Part shown: positions 44,458-56,785 of the stretch, piece after piece | How positions within the stretch are numbered: position 1 is the stretch's first letter | How the letters are laid out: the number at the start of each line of letters is the position of its first letter | Assembly: GCA_014529385.2 (NCBI GenBank) | Contig: CM043952.1 | Span: 62,611,119-62,675,118, forward strand | Length of the DNA: 64,000 nucleotides | Reading direction: 5' to 3' | DNA from: Adiantum capillus-veneris | Lineage: Eukaryota > Streptophyta > Polypodiopsida > Polypodiales > Pteridaceae | The notes under the pieces: model-generated | Databases searched by the model: none | What the model saw: the letters and a program-made list of their open reading frames with translations, nothing else | Told to the model about the DNA's origin: nothing | Position numbers and translations under genes: made by a program

Positions 44458-47101
44458 AGAGGGCCCAAGTAGGTGACCGAGACTAGTCCTTGAGGATAGA
44501 GGTCCCTCTGGCTTGCCAGAGTACTATTTTACATTTAGATAGGATCAGAGGGTGGTGGACTCTCTAGGTCTTAGGAGGAGTCTAGAAAGCGTGTGTCTGG
44601 CCTAGATCCTTCGTCTAGGTAGTAGTAGGTTGTGGTGTAGAGAGTAGGAGTTGGAGTGGTAGATGTGGTGGTAGGTTGACTTGAGAGTCCGTGTGAGGCT
44701 AGGAAGCAACCAAGACATCAAAATCACCATCTCACATTGATGAGTAGGAGTACGGTAAGTAGGATATCTTGATTGTTGCTAATCTAGAGTACTTTATGCA
44801 TGTCTTATTTGCTGTTAGGCTCATCAGAGAAGTGGAAAACGCTAAGTAGGAAAGACGGTAAATTGTGTTTGGAAGCTGATTTGAAGTCCAAAAGTTTCTG
44901 TGATTATTGATGAGAGCTCTACAGAGCATAGGGAATACTACTGCCAAAAAAAAATTGCATTTTAAGACAGTAGACATCCTACGTGTAGGATGTCTCCAGG
45001 GTACTTTTGGCAGGGAATTTGGGAAAACCGAGGTAATCAGTGGGTTCAGAGGGTAGGTTTTACCCTAGAAACATACTGACTTGGGTGTTTTTCCCTATTT
45101 TTGCTGATTTAAAAGCCAAAAGGCGGAGTCAGAAAACGTAAAATTTCAGAAAAGGCTTAAATTGAGTGATTTTTGCATGTTTTTGCATTGTGAAGCATAC
45201 TTGCACTTGCTGAGAGCATAAGGAAGCATCAGGGACACTTCAGTCTGAAAAAATAAGCAGTAGACATCCTACGCGTAGGATGTCTATAGGGTGATCTGGG
45301 CACTTTTTTGAAAATCTGAGGTTACCAGTGTGTTTAGAAGGTAGGTTCTACCCTATTTTCACCTAGAAAGTGGAAATTTGACCAATTTTTGACAGATCAA
45401 AGCCAAAAGACGAGAATTTCCAGACATCCTACCCAAATTGTGTCCAAGGCCTAATTTTGAGACCAAACCATAGGATGACTCCAAAAACATGTTCTAAATG
45501 TTGTATTGAGTGCATGTGATAAATTTCTTCTCATTTGGGTCAGTGAAAGGGAGATAGAACGGACTTTAGCATTTTTGACTGAAAAAGACAAGAATAGCTA
45601 GTTTTGGGATCTTTTGACATCCAAACTCAAATCTAAGCATACCAGTGGGTTGCTGAAGACTAGGGGAATCTTTGTTCCAAGGTTGGATTCATTTTGAGCA
45701 AAAAGACATCCTACGGGTAGGCTGTCTACTGCATAATTCTGAAACCAAAATTCTACTGTGACCATACCATGCTGTCATATGGCCTTAGATAAGCCTCCTA
45801 GGCAAATTTGGTCCAATTTGGAGTTGATTTGACTTGGGAATTCATCAGAACAGACATCAGGCTTTTGGAACAGATTCTTGATCATTTGACCAACCTATAG
45901 GTGTCTCCAGGGTCAAAAAGTGGTCAAAACTCTACTTTGGCCATATAGGGAGGTTCCCAGTGTCTCAAGGATTCCAGAAATTTTTTCAAAAGTGAATTTG
46001 GACCTTGTTTGGCCTATTTACCAAGTAAAGACAAGAATTGTCAGACATCCTATTCTTGGAGTGCACTAGAAGCTTATGCAGCCCAAATCTTGACCTATTG
46101 GCATCCAAACTCAAATCTAAGCATACCATTGGGTTGTTGAGCCCTAGGAGAATCTTGGGATCAAGTTTGGACAAAATCTGAGCACTTGGACATCCTACGC
46201 GTAGGATGTCTCCAGCTTGATTTAAGACTCCAAACCAACTTATGAGCACACCACTGTGATCAGCACATCAAGGAGAAGCTGGGGTGAAAATTTCAAGTCA
46301 TTCTGAGCAAAAAGACATGTCTCAAGGCCATTTTTAGGTTTAAATAAAATTTTGAGCATACCATTGTGTTGCTAGACTTGAGGGGACTCTCTGGACCAAA
46401 TTTTGTTAAATTCTGAGCATATAGACATCCTACGCGTAGGATGTCTCTAGGCCAGTTTTAGGGTCCAACTGTAGTTTTGACCATACAAGAGTGTTCACAG
46501 TGTCACAAAGATCCCAAATCTTCTTTCAAAATTGAATTTGGACTCATTTTGACCATTCTAAACTGCAATTCATTGTTTTGACCATAACTTTCACAAACGG
46601 TATCGGATTGAAAAAGTTTTTATATCAAAACGTAGCCTGAGAGTGACTCTACAGATCTTAGAGAAAAAAAAGAACTAAATGTATGCCTACGGCAACCATT
46701 TAGTTCATCTTTGAAAAATAGAATTTTGCAGATTGTGTGCTAAAGTGAACACAGGTTAGCTCAAGTCAAGAATCGCTACAAAGGGAGCAGTCATTACAGT
46801 ATAGTGGTAAGTTGCATAGCTTATCATAGTGCTTCCACTAGATCGAGGCCTCCTAAAAATCTCTAGGCAAAGAAAGCGCTAGAAAAGACAGTATCAGCCC
46901 TGGCAAGCAAGGGATCTAAGAAGTTCAAGCAGTGCAAGCAAAGCCCAATTCAAAAAACTCAGAGATTAAGGCATCCACAAAAGCTAAAGGACCTCAAGCG
47001 AAAAAGGCCGACACAAGGGTGCTAATAATTTTTATTAGCATTGAGGCAAGCAATTAGAGCTATCACTAAACAAGTACAACAAGGGAGTCAAGACGAAAGC
47101 A
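44458..47101 (+). repeat. leader of F with array of 9-4-9 palindromes
   Basis: Perfect or near-perfect copies at 44973-44994 (CGTG), 45263-45284 (CGCG), 45705-45726 (CGGG), 46189-46210 (CGCG) and 46424-46445 (CGCG); left arm GACATCCTA with the inverse right arm. Half-decayed copies at 45423, 45853 and 46044. At 46314 a GACATGTC looks like a palindrome that lost its centre. Spacing is mostly about 145 or 285-290 bp. Between 46450 and 47101 no palindrome or gene is seen. Confidence 0.85.
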
Positions 47102-47981
47102 ATGGCATCTCAAAGGAATCAGACCAGCCGAGACGAAGCTTCAAGTACATCCACAGAAACTACAAGAGAGCAAATTTGGATCTATCTGATTGGCCACTAC
47201 AAAGGACTGCCATGCTATGAAGATGTCAATCGGAATTTGTACATCAAGACAAAGAAAGATACAGAGGAAACTCGGATATCTCAATATGTGGAAGTTGAAA
47301 CAGCGAAGAATGTACTACACCCACATCCAGATTTCATGGAAGACTGTCTAGGATCAATTTACATGAGGCACGGAAAATACATCGACAATGAGATAGAAAT
47401 TTTGTACAAAAGATCAACTTACAGATATCTACACATATCCTCCAAGTAGTTTTTTGTACAAAGCACAAGATGGAAAACGGAAAATTGGTACCCTCTATGG
47501 AGACGAAGACGGTCGATACTACAGGGCTGTCACAAGTCATGAAGTTCCTGTAGAAAACAATCATTATTTTGAAGCAGAAGCGTTTGGCTCAAGAGGAGAA
47601 GACTACATGTCTAAAGGTGGTAATGTATACCATCTCATCATGGGTTTACCTCTAACTACGCACCTGGAAGAATTGACACCTACAGCTGTCACTACACAAA
47701 TGAGTGACACACAACAAGGCACAACACAAGACACGACATGGAAAGACACGGTACAAGTTTCGTGCACCACACGAGCACAAGACAAAGCACAAGCACACCA
47801 AATTGCACAAACAGGGAATACGTCGGAAGTATCCGCTATGAAGATAGCACAACTTCAAAAAGAACTAGCTCGGTCTCAAGAGCTACTTAACAAAGCACAA
47901 GAATTCATATCATCAGGCATTAAACAGATGCCAACATCAGATATGGGACCCTCTCAGATGGGGGGAGTTCAAACTCAATAG
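47102..47981 (+). pseudogene. element F gag-like protein
   Basis: Two frames, 47102-47449 and 47454-47981, joined by a one-base shift (YLHISSK / YKAQDGKRKIG). The N-terminal half has a compact globular look (IWIYLIGHYKGLPCYEDVNRNLYI). The second half has GTLYGDEDGRYYRAVTSHEV, a Gln/Thr-rich stretch and a heptad-like LQKELARSQELLNKAQEF. No known domain; position after the leader suggests a particle or RNA-binding protein. Confidence 0.5.
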
Positions 47982-48002
47982 AGAGACCCTATCTCTTCAA
48001 GA

Positions 48003-48990
48003 GTGGGATTAAGAAGTCCAACTTTACAAGAAGTAGTGTCCTTTCAGGAGCCCAAGTGGAATTTCAAGAAGAATTGGAAGATGCCGAGCCGGAGGAGAGA
48101 CCACTGGAAATTCACAATGCCCAATGTAAAAGGTCATGTCAAGATGTCATTGTGGTCGACAAATACGATAGGCACCATGAAATAGCTGATGTGAAAAATA
48201 TGGATGAGTTTAGCAATTGTGGGCAACCTGTAAGTCAAATACTTGAACTCCATCCAAAAGCACCATCAAGGGAAATGGAAAACAAAGATTCGGTTCAATA
48301 TTTACCCTCGGTGAAGAACTCGCCAAAATAAACTTGGAAACATAGCCCTAAGGCTATGCAAAAGCCCCACGTGAAGACATGCAAATAGAATCAATGGATG
48401 AAGCTAAAAGTCTACCAAATAAATTCTCTACTGTGGACTCTTCATTGGTGATTGAACAAATCAAAGAGTACGAGAAGCTAAAAGAAGATGTAACTGAAGA
48501 CATAGAATGCAAAGAAGAACAGGAAATGACTGAGTCCAAGATTGACTACCAAGGACAAGCAATACAGGATATGAATGAATATTTTCGAGAAGAGACTCTA
48601 CAAAAACCCATGGAACAATGGAAACGAAAGGCCACGGCGACCATTGCATCAGAAGAAGAGAGTCAACCTCAACATCCTGTTACACAAGCTTCAAAACACC
48701 TCCAAGAAGAAAAGTCACCATCGAATGACCTTCAAGTGTTAGAAGAAGTAAACACTGATAGAGAGCTTCTGAAATCAAGAATCAAGGCGTCACAGTCAGA
48801 AACTAGCAATGAACACCAACAAGCAGCTACAGTAGAAGATAGTAAGCAGTTGGGACATGCTACAACAAGTCAAATGACAAATAAGTTCAACATACAAGAG
48901 GATGACAAAGCTTCCAAGGCACAAAAGTCCAAGACAAGTACCAAAAGCAAAGAAGGACATCAGTTACTTAGCAGGCAACAAGAAGATTAA
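48003..48990 (+). pseudogene. element F acidic low-complexity region
   Basis: Frames 48056-48331 and 48379-48990 encode Glu/Lys/Gln-rich protein (IEQIKEYEKLKEDVTEDIEC, KSKTSTKSKEGHQLLSRQQ). It links the gag-like part to the protease-like part. Stops near 48331 break it. No named domain. Confidence 0.45.
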
Positions 48991-49414
48991 ATTCTCATTG
49001 GATGTGTATGAGAAACTGAAATTCAACTTTACAGCAGAGATAGATTGCACTGCCACGACTAATGTCATGTCTTATGGGCTGTGGTTACTTCTAGGTAAGC
49101 CAGAACTGTATGAAATTCAGGTACAGATTCCTATATCACATGGAATAGCTGTCACAAGTTTACGGATTGTAGAAGCTACCCTTAAACTACGGTCAAAGGT
49201 AATCAAAGACAAATTCCTAGTGGTGGATTCATCGAAAATGAGTACACATTTGATTTTGTCCATGAAATGGGCAAAGGCAGTTGAAGAAGAACCTGAATTT
49301 TCAACAATGGTCATCACGACTAGCTCTCAAGAAATCCAGCCTACTACTGCTCCAAGATTATCTGCTTCCGACAAAGGCAAAGCCAAAATGAGCCCACAAA
49401 TGTCCTACCAATAG
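48902..49414 (+). pseudogene. element F retropepsin-like domain, active site degenerate
   Basis: AEIDCTATTNVMSYGLW matches the retropepsin loop (ALIDTGATTNVM) but DTG is DCT. LILSMKWAKAV takes the place of the ILG segment. The spacing between them (about 70 residues) is right. It is followed, as in E and A, by a tail with W-V/L-P-K motifs, so it probably corresponds to the post-integrase protease of E with the RT-IN block missing. Not expected to be active. Confidence 0.6.
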
Positions 49415-51641
49415 AAGAATCCCCTTAAATCAGATTCTTCAATCCAACCAAAAAAAGTTCAAGATAGAGCTTCTATATCAACTGACCACATGCTTCCACA
49501 TGAAAGGTAGACTCCAAAGAAAACCTTTCAGCCGAAATACCCTACACTGCGAGATAACCGCCGCCAAAGGTTTTCAAAGGTCTACATTAAAGGTGAAGAA
49601 ATAAAGGTCAAGGACCCAATATGGGTAAATGATCTTAGCCAATTGACGAAAGATAAACACATGGGATGGATAGCCTCCTAGTACAGCTTAGCAGAGCAAG
49701 GCTATTATGAGGGTCAAAAGAAACTTTGGTTACCAAAGCCACAGACCTCGGCTTATGTGGTGGATAAAGGTTTCAAAAAGCATCCCCAAAAGCAACAAAG
49801 CTCATATTTATATCGCCAAAGGAAACCAACCAACTAGGCTTGCCAAAGGTACACAAGAAATTTCAAGTCCAGCTGGCCTTCATACAACCATAGGACTTCA
49901 ACGGTAAATAATCCCGAAAATGGCACTCTTGTACATCTCAATACGACATCAAAATCATCATGGGAAGTGCCATCTACAATTCTTCAAGCACAAGGTTACT
50001 ATCAAGGAAATTGGAGAATCTAACTAGCAAAGATGCCATGTAAACATTCTTCAAGCAAACGACTTCAGCTTGAAAAAAATCGCAATTTCACGGAAAGCAA
50101 AATCAAGGACAATGTCACAGTCAAGGCAAAGGATAGCTGCAAAGACATGCTAATCACACGATGCAGATACAAATGGGTGCCAAAAGAACAACACATAACG
50201 AAGGATATTGAAGTCATCTCTAGCTCTCAAGAAATGTCAAGACATGATAGACAAAGTGTTACGGGGAATGGAGCGAGCCAATCTTCTCAACCAAGGGACC
50301 AACAACAACAAAAAGAAATTTTGACGACCAAGGTCACCCAGGTATGGCAAAAGAAACCAACATTGCCAGTATGGTCCTTTACAAATCCTCTCTTTGAGGA
50401 TGGGAGTTTTGAATTTCAAAACCTATTCTTGGTCGAAAGCTCCCGAGAGTAAGTCAAGTCGCCATAAAAATCATGGCATAAGAGTCAAGAGTCGGGCAGC
50501 TGAGCCACTAAATGAGCAAGCGTCAGACCCAAGCTTCATGTCTTAATATTTTTGTGGTCTATGAGTCTAGATATTTAGATTATAGCTCAAGCTGGAAGAG
50601 TTGAGCATATTGTAAAATGGAATCGCTCATGCTGGATAGGTGAGCATAAGAGTCAAAGTCTACTATTTTAAATGGTGGAGTGGCGGAGTAGTCCATAAAA
50701 CACTCACGCACATGAACATCGTTAGGAGAGTGGAAAAAACCTCGTCGACAAAAACCCTTCTTGTGAGTAACGGCAGCTCTTGAAGTCAAATATATTGTTG
50801 CTTCTCTAGCTACGTTCACTACTGGAAGCACCCATTCAAACTCCTCTCGCACCGCATACTGTTTCCCATGCATCTATCTGTGCAAGCATATATAATGTCC
50901 CATCATTGGACATTTGCATTTGACACGATTTGTGTTCCACCCATGCACTTACACAACAAAATGACGATGAAGAAGCGGTAACAGGTTTCATAAGCATTTT
51001 CTCTACAACAACAACTCTGACTTCAAGCTACTAACACTTATCCAAGTATATCCGGTCAATAATAGTATCCATACGGCCATAAGTACTTTAACTCAACAAA
51101 ACTTGGTTACATCAATACATAAGTACATATAGCCTGACATTTAATTGTGACTAAAGGCATTTTTTCCCACTGGGTTTTTCCCTTTAGTCTTCCAGGTATC
51201 CAAGACCTTCATTTTGTAATATACGCCACATTTTATTTTTACTATTTTTCTTATTAAAGCTAAGAAAAGCAGACCAATGACATCCCCAGACAACTACATG
51301 CTCATCAACTATAGGATCCAAGGGGAGCGGCCCAGAAACAATTCAAAAAGGCTTCAAGTTTACAGGTACATATACAGGATGACACACAAAGAACAAACAA
51401 TACAGAGCTGCCAAGATAAAGACTTGCTACAACAACAAACCTCACTCAACCTATTCACCCTACAACAACCAATCAGAGGGGGAGAGCTATGGCTTCAACT
51501 ACACTACATGTACAAGAAAAAGGTACCTCTACAACATACAAAGCACCTGGTAGAAGCAACTGCAACAACAAAAGCTTCAACCAACACCAAAACATGAAGA
51601 ACTCGTCAAGGCCACTGCAGACATAGGGGACGACAAGACTT
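49415..51641 (+). pseudogene. element F tail with W(V/L)PK motifs
   Basis: Broken frames with KKLWLPKPQ (near 49728), YKWVPKEQ (near 50170, within the open frame 50033-50452) and VWQKKPTLPVW. These echo KIWVPKAQ/IQIWVPK of E and A. From about 50460 to 51276 no gene is seen. A Gln/Thr/Tyr-rich frame (51277-51597) of unknown meaning precedes the purine tract. Confidence 0.45.
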
Positions 51642-51654
51642 CGGAGGGGGAGAG
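51642..51654 (+). other. polypurine tract of F
   Basis: CGGAGGGGGAGAG directly before the 3' LTR. Confidence 0.85.
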
Positions 51655-52718
51655 TGTTGAAAGGTCAACCTTTCAACAACGCTTCCACAAAGATTCCATG
51701 AAGATTCCTCAAAGATTCTCTAAAGATTCCAAATAAAGATGCTGATGAAGTGATGAAGACAAAGATGGATGCTTTAATGTGAAGATACAAGCTCATGGAC
51801 ATTATCAAATATCCCGTTATTATCATTTTGAGCCTTTACGGCCACTTTTGTAATGTTTACGGGAACTTCATATTTTAAGTCGACAATTGTATTCTAGCCA
51901 GAGATGCTTGTTGGATGAGCAAAGCCAGCTCACAGTGTTGTAATTAAGCTCTATAGAATCCTAGGGACAAATCAATTCATTTTGGTCGGACATTAGGTTT
52001 TCTAAGGCTTAGTATATAAGCCAAAACCTAAAGCTTTGTAAAGAGACTTCTAATAATCAGATCTTTTGTGTTGTTGGGAGACTGCGAGAGAGTGAGAGAG
52101 AGTGTGTGTGTGCTACAGGAGCTACGATGGTTGGAATCGCAAACGGAGAGCAGTTGTGTGTCCCCCGCGAGGAGAGCTACGTGTTGATGCTTACATCACG
52201 CGCGTTTGTCTGTGTTTTGGCAGATTCACCTGCAAGCTACTTTTGGAGTTTTGGTGAGTAACTGTTGTCCGTTTTTGCATTTCAGCATATCCACATGATC
52301 AGAGCAAGTAGATCTACACATTAGGCACTTTAGTTTTCGAAAACGTCGACCTGCAAAAACCGGCCAGACATCCTACGCGTTTTCTGCACGGAGGATATTG
52401 AGTAGGTTTTTTGGTCACGGACCTTAGGGAGAGGGGCCTATTGGTGTTGATAGGATATCCCTCAAGTTTCGTAACGTTTCAAGAACGTCTAATGGGCTTT
52501 TGGCTTGCAGTAGCATCATAGGAGACTCTCACATTCACAAAACCGATGGCATGTAGATTTGATATCTCTGTAGGAAGTAGTCATTAGTCAGTCGAGTAGA
52601 GGTTGACACCCTTTGCTTGCTTCCATGCGCCTGCGGGTCGAGATTCGTCCTCAGTTGACATTATATGTTAGGTGAGTTCTCGCTATGCTGACGTCCGTCA
52701 CAGCATATCCGTCCAACA
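51655..52718 (+). repeat. 3' LTR of F
   Basis: 1064 bp, same hairpin tip as the 5' LTR and ends ATCCGTCCAACA. The half palindrome is at 52367-52379. Differences from the 5' LTR are mostly single substitutions. Confidence 0.95.
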
Positions 52719-53337
52719 TCGTCGGAAAGACACAGCAGCAAAAGCTCAGATAATGAGGAAAAGAGAGCAAGAAGAGAGGAGATGAAGAGAAAAGTCGTGG
52801 TCGCACACCAAAAAGATACCTTGCAAAAGCAAGCCTGCTTTGAAAGAGAAAAACATGCCTACCAACACAGCCGACAAGCACAAGGAAAGGACCCAAAAAA
52901 AATGGGTGCCTAGTGGGCTTAAGGGACCAAGGACAAAGCATCACACCAAGAAAGAGGCTACAGATCCAACAAAATCTTTGGAAAAAATGTATCAAGAAGC
53001 AGATGCCCTGAAGCTGAAAGAAGCTGAAGAAGAGGCAAGGAAAGCAAAAGAGGTGGAGGACCAGAGACAAGCTGAGGAAACGGCAAGGGAAGAGGCACAA
53101 CACGACCAAGGTCACGAGTCTTCCCGACCCACTTCACCGCCTACGGAACAACGTGATAATCCTATGCCAAGCCCACCACGAGCACGTGCAGGTAAAGACA
53201 CCACAAAAGAGCCAACTAAAGAAGCTGAGCCTGAACAAGAGAAGGCCACAGAAGCTGAGCCCACCGAAGAGACAGAACCTGAACCAAAGAAAGAAACCGA
53301 ATTTGCACAAGGGCATGAACAACAAAAGGCAGATTAA
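52719..53337 (+). CDS. Glu/Lys-rich protein of element G
   Basis: Frame 52840-53337 (165 codons). Starts with a basic part containing QKKWVPSGLKGPRTKHH, reminiscent of the W-V-P motif of E, F and A tails. It continues with a helical AEEEARKAKEVEDQRQAEE segment and repeats of EPTEETEPEPKKETE. Low complexity; function not recognisable. The frame continues beyond its TAA in the same composition to about 53570. Confidence 0.45.
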
Positions 53338-53639
53338 TCTACACAACATGCAACCACTACACAAGAGCAGCAACCAGAGAAAGAACCCAAGCCAAAAGAG
53401 GAAATAAGTATTGCACAAGAGGACACCACAAAGTCTGAGCCAACACCTTCTACCTCAACACATCATAAAACGGCCGAGGCATCCACAAAGCCTCAAGAGG
53501 ACAAAGTAAAAGAAGGACAACCATAGCCTCAAGGGCAAGAAGAACCAACCGCCACGACACAATTGCCATGACACAGCCGAGACACACACAAGAGGCTGTA
53601 GAAATATCAACCCAGCTAGCAAGAAATGAAGACTAACAA

Positions 53640-54723
53640 TTGAATGACAAAGTAATCTTGCAAGTCAAAGAATATGCAAGGCAAATGCAGGATATGATGG
53701 AAAGATTCCGATCAGCAGCACTTGGCCGTAGCACAAAGGCCAAAGAGCTAGAGATGGTGATTGTCTCTCTCCAAGGAGAGTTAGAAGAGAGAATGAACGT
53801 CATCACCGATCTTCAGAGGCAAGTGCAGAAAATGAAAGCCGAAGCTGAATAACATTAGCTAGCAAGAGATAGACAGCAGGATGAGATGGAGGAGCTAGGT
53901 GATCTGCTTACAAAGTTATCAGATGCATGTAAAGCCAAGGATAAAAAGCTAATAGAAGTTACAAATGAACTTCTAACAACAACCCTATTAGCTCAGAAAA
54001 TTCAAGTGCAGTTGGATGTCATGAACGCTTCTTTACAATACTCAAAACAAAGAATAAATGATCAGGCAATTTTCTTGCAACAAATACGAGAGAATCCAGC
54101 CGTAGCCTCGATCAAAGGAACAGATGAAGTGTACAAAGCATTAGAGAAAAAAAACAAAGACCTCGAGCTGGAGTTAAAGCTGGAGAAATCTCAGCGTCGA
54201 GACCTGGCTTTGATGCCGGTCCAAAGAGAAGAAGAATTGCTAAAAGAAGGCAGTGATGGATTGAGAGTTGAGAGTTTTTCATTCCGTCAATGTTACACAA
54301 CTCATTCCCAATCAAATCAATGCGCAATGGCACCAACAATCCCTACCATACCCCTTAATAAAAGTGGAGTTACTCCAAGTCAAAGAGAGGCTCTACAAAG
54401 ACATGCAAGTAGAAGGCGCAGATCAAGACCACCCCAAGTGGAGGCTGAGCTGATTGAACAAGAATCCAGGGTATTTGATTCTATTCACAAGAGCACCTGC
54501 AACGCTACAAAAAGATCCCACTTTCTGTCCTATACGAAGAGTAAGGACTTGGAAAGCACATGAGGCACTAAGAAGGAAGCGGCCAACCTGAATGAACTAC
54601 CCAAGATTGCCAGCTCTAGAAAAGGGACCAGCCACAAAGGAATACATGGTGAAAACCCTAACGGGCGTCATGGCCTTCTTCAAAAGTCTACCGGATCTCT
54701 CATGTGCAATGTTATATAAAATA
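53640..54723 (+). pseudogene. coiled-coil protein of element G
   Basis: Frames 53640-53852 and 53886-54563 share a strong heptad pattern (ELEMVIVSLQGELEERMNVI; LGDLLTKLSDACKAKDKKLI; KKNKDLELELKLEKSQRRD), broken by one TAA at 53850. Past about 54300 an alternative frame continues to 54723 (VRTWKAHEALRRKRPT, MVKTLTGVMAFFKSLPD). A particle-assembly or scaffolding role is possible but unproven. Confidence 0.5.
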
Positions 54724-56385
54724 TGATGAATGCTTATTCCACGTACAACGGAAGATTTTTGACACTAGTGATTGCTTCTCTTTTGGGAGCTTTATGCGTA
54801 TGTATATGCGTGATTAGCACCTTGTGTGTGCTTGAGCTCTATTAAGAGAAATTTTTTCTCCCCAAAGGGAGCTCACTTTCTATCCAAATTTTGCTTGCAT
54901 CTCATTGGCACGTGTTTGAGAACGTATCCTGTGGTTTTTGCAATGATAGTTTCACGTTTTGGATGTACATTTTGTTGCAGATACTATCATTGTACCTCAT
55001 TGTGGAGCCGATTTGGGCTTGTTTTGGCACTCACAATCGTTTCAAAGACTCGAATAGATTGTAATTCTTTTTTTTTGAGAGCCATGTACATTAGCTGATG
55101 TAAATTTGATCCTAGAGCTACAGAGTTTTGAGCTATAAATATCTTATCATGTATAAAGCCCCAAAGTAGTCGGCCAATGGACATTTTCAAAAAAAAACCT
55201 CGGTATGTAAGATAATAGCTCTAGTTTAAAAACACACAATTTTTGGGTGAAGAAGGAGCTCTATTGTATGTGTTTTTTCTTCAACTCAGTAATGTAATCA
55301 ACATAACTCTTGATTGGGTAACCTATTTCAAATTCTAAAACTTGTGTTGTGTTCCTCTTCTCTTGCTCTTCCTTTCACGTGTAAGCAATTCAAGTTCTAT
55401 TGTGGTTTATGACTAACTGTCTACAAGCATTATCTTCAATTTTGAGTGCTTAAAACATCATTTCATGTCATTTTGACTGTAGGAAAGTGCTATTAGACCT
55501 TAGTGTGAACTGTTTGGATAGTTTTGTTGCAATTTTAATGGTTTGTTTAACTATGGATTGTGATCTTATGCCTTGTTAGAATGTTGTCACACCTCATAGA
55601 CTTGTCCCCTTAGATCTAGTATAGCTTCCCCTAAAGTTTTGTGGCTCTCCGAATCCGTTTAGTTGTTGAAATAGTGTGATGACCAAGAGTGGTTAGATAG
55701 GACATAGACATTTTATAGTTCGACTTGTTGATTTTCTTATAGAGACTAACATTATTGCTTATAAGGTTCACTTCTTGAGTCAAAGAGTCTCCGTGCCCCA
55801 TCTGAGTCGCTTCTCTGAGTAATGACAAGAGTATGTTAGTGCTACAAGTCTATGCTATATACTTTTGTCGTGGCGTTTTCGTGCTGCTTTGCGAGCATGG
55901 GATTAAAGATGAAAATATATATGCGTTTTTGAAGTTTTGCCAATCTTATGACTTATGTCAGAATGTGTTATGACATTAGGTTGAATAAAGTGTATGCTAA
56001 TTGTGGATTTTGGGGCCATTAAATGAGGTTTTATGATTGTAGGCCAATATGCAAATATGTTGTCAAAATGCTGGTTTATTGGGTAAAATTGTAGTGCTTG
56101 CCACACTCCCCATGCCGGTCTTTACAAGTTGTCAATTGGAGTCCGGACAAGGAAGATATGGGTACTACAAGACTTTTTGGGGGTCAATTTTGTTATTCTT
56201 GGAACCACCTAAAGATGTGTGTTAGGAGATTAATTCAAATATAACAAGGGTTTAGTTTTGCTGATTCTCAAAAAGGGCTACAAAATGTGGTTTATAATGC
56301 TCAAATTGGGCATTAACTGCTCAACTTATGCAACTTATGGTCGATTCAGTTCTCTTTCTACAGTTCAATCATCCGTGAGTAGGAA
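54724..56385. other. unassigned intergenic DNA
   Basis: No gene recognised. TATAAATATC at about 55135 with CATGTATAAAGCC nearby might be an LTR promoter of G, but no repeated copy is present to prove it. Homopolymer T and A runs lie at about 55068 and 55190. Confidence 0.4.
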
Positions 56386-56785
56386 AAATTAATGTGGATG
56401 CAATTAAAGTTGTGCTCGACACTACCTTGGTCGATATTTAGGGTCAAACAAGGTGACTACATTGATTTGGTTGATATGCATGCCAAAATGTTATGTTTGG
56501 TGGTGTCGGGGTTGACATGTATGCCAATCGTGATGCTCTCACAAAAGCAAATAAAGTTATTGATGGGCTTATCCCGCCACACACAAGAATGTCCTCACTT
56601 GGGATGCCTTGATAACGAGATATGCTAAAAGATTATGCTTTGCAATGTTTTTTTCATGATAAAGTTATGCTCAGCACTGTTGTAGTCAAAATTTATGCCT
56701 AATGTGATGCACTTAAAGAACTCGAGGAGATTATGGTTTGGAATGTATCCACCTGAAGTATATTGACCATGATAGATGTGATTAC
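56386..56785 (+). pseudogene. decayed PPR-like gene fragment
   Basis: In shifting frames the plus strand encodes phrases typical of plant pentatricopeptide repeats: VVLDTTLVDI, VGVDMYANRDALTKANKVID, NVLTWDALITRYAKR and VVVKIYA-stop-CDALKELEE, then MVWNVST-stop-S (TGA for Trp). The order and ~70-100-nt spacing match P-L-S type repeats (..LVDMYAKCGAL..A..VFD...W.ALI..YA). PPR proteins bind organelle RNA. Too damaged to be functional; it may be a captured or relic host exon. Confidence 0.5.

Larger units (their letters stand above)
43373..52718 (+). mobile_element. complete non-autonomous LTR element F
   Basis: LTRs of 1066 and 1064 bp, a few percent diverged, PBS at 44440, purine tract at 51642 and TSD TCGCC/TCGTC. 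The 7.2-kb interior has a palindromic leader, small gag-like frames and a degenerate protease but no RT, RNase H or integrase. It must have been mobilised by proteins of another element, plausibly an E-type relative with the same PBS type. Confidence 0.9.
40731..54723 (+). mobile_element. non-autonomous Ty3-like element G, split by element F
   Basis: Left part 40731-43372: leader with the same palindrome family as E, then a 313-codon frame. Right part 52719-54723: Glu/Lys-rich and coiled-coil frames. The insertion point of F (TSD TCGCC/TCGTC) joins the two. No RT, RNase H or integrase is visible. LTRs were not identified, so both outer limits are approximate. Confidence 0.5.

Noticed and set aside
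24453-54723. E and G as one giant element
   Set aside because: Both have their own palindromic leader and gag-position frame, and no LTR like 24453-25364 appears after G.
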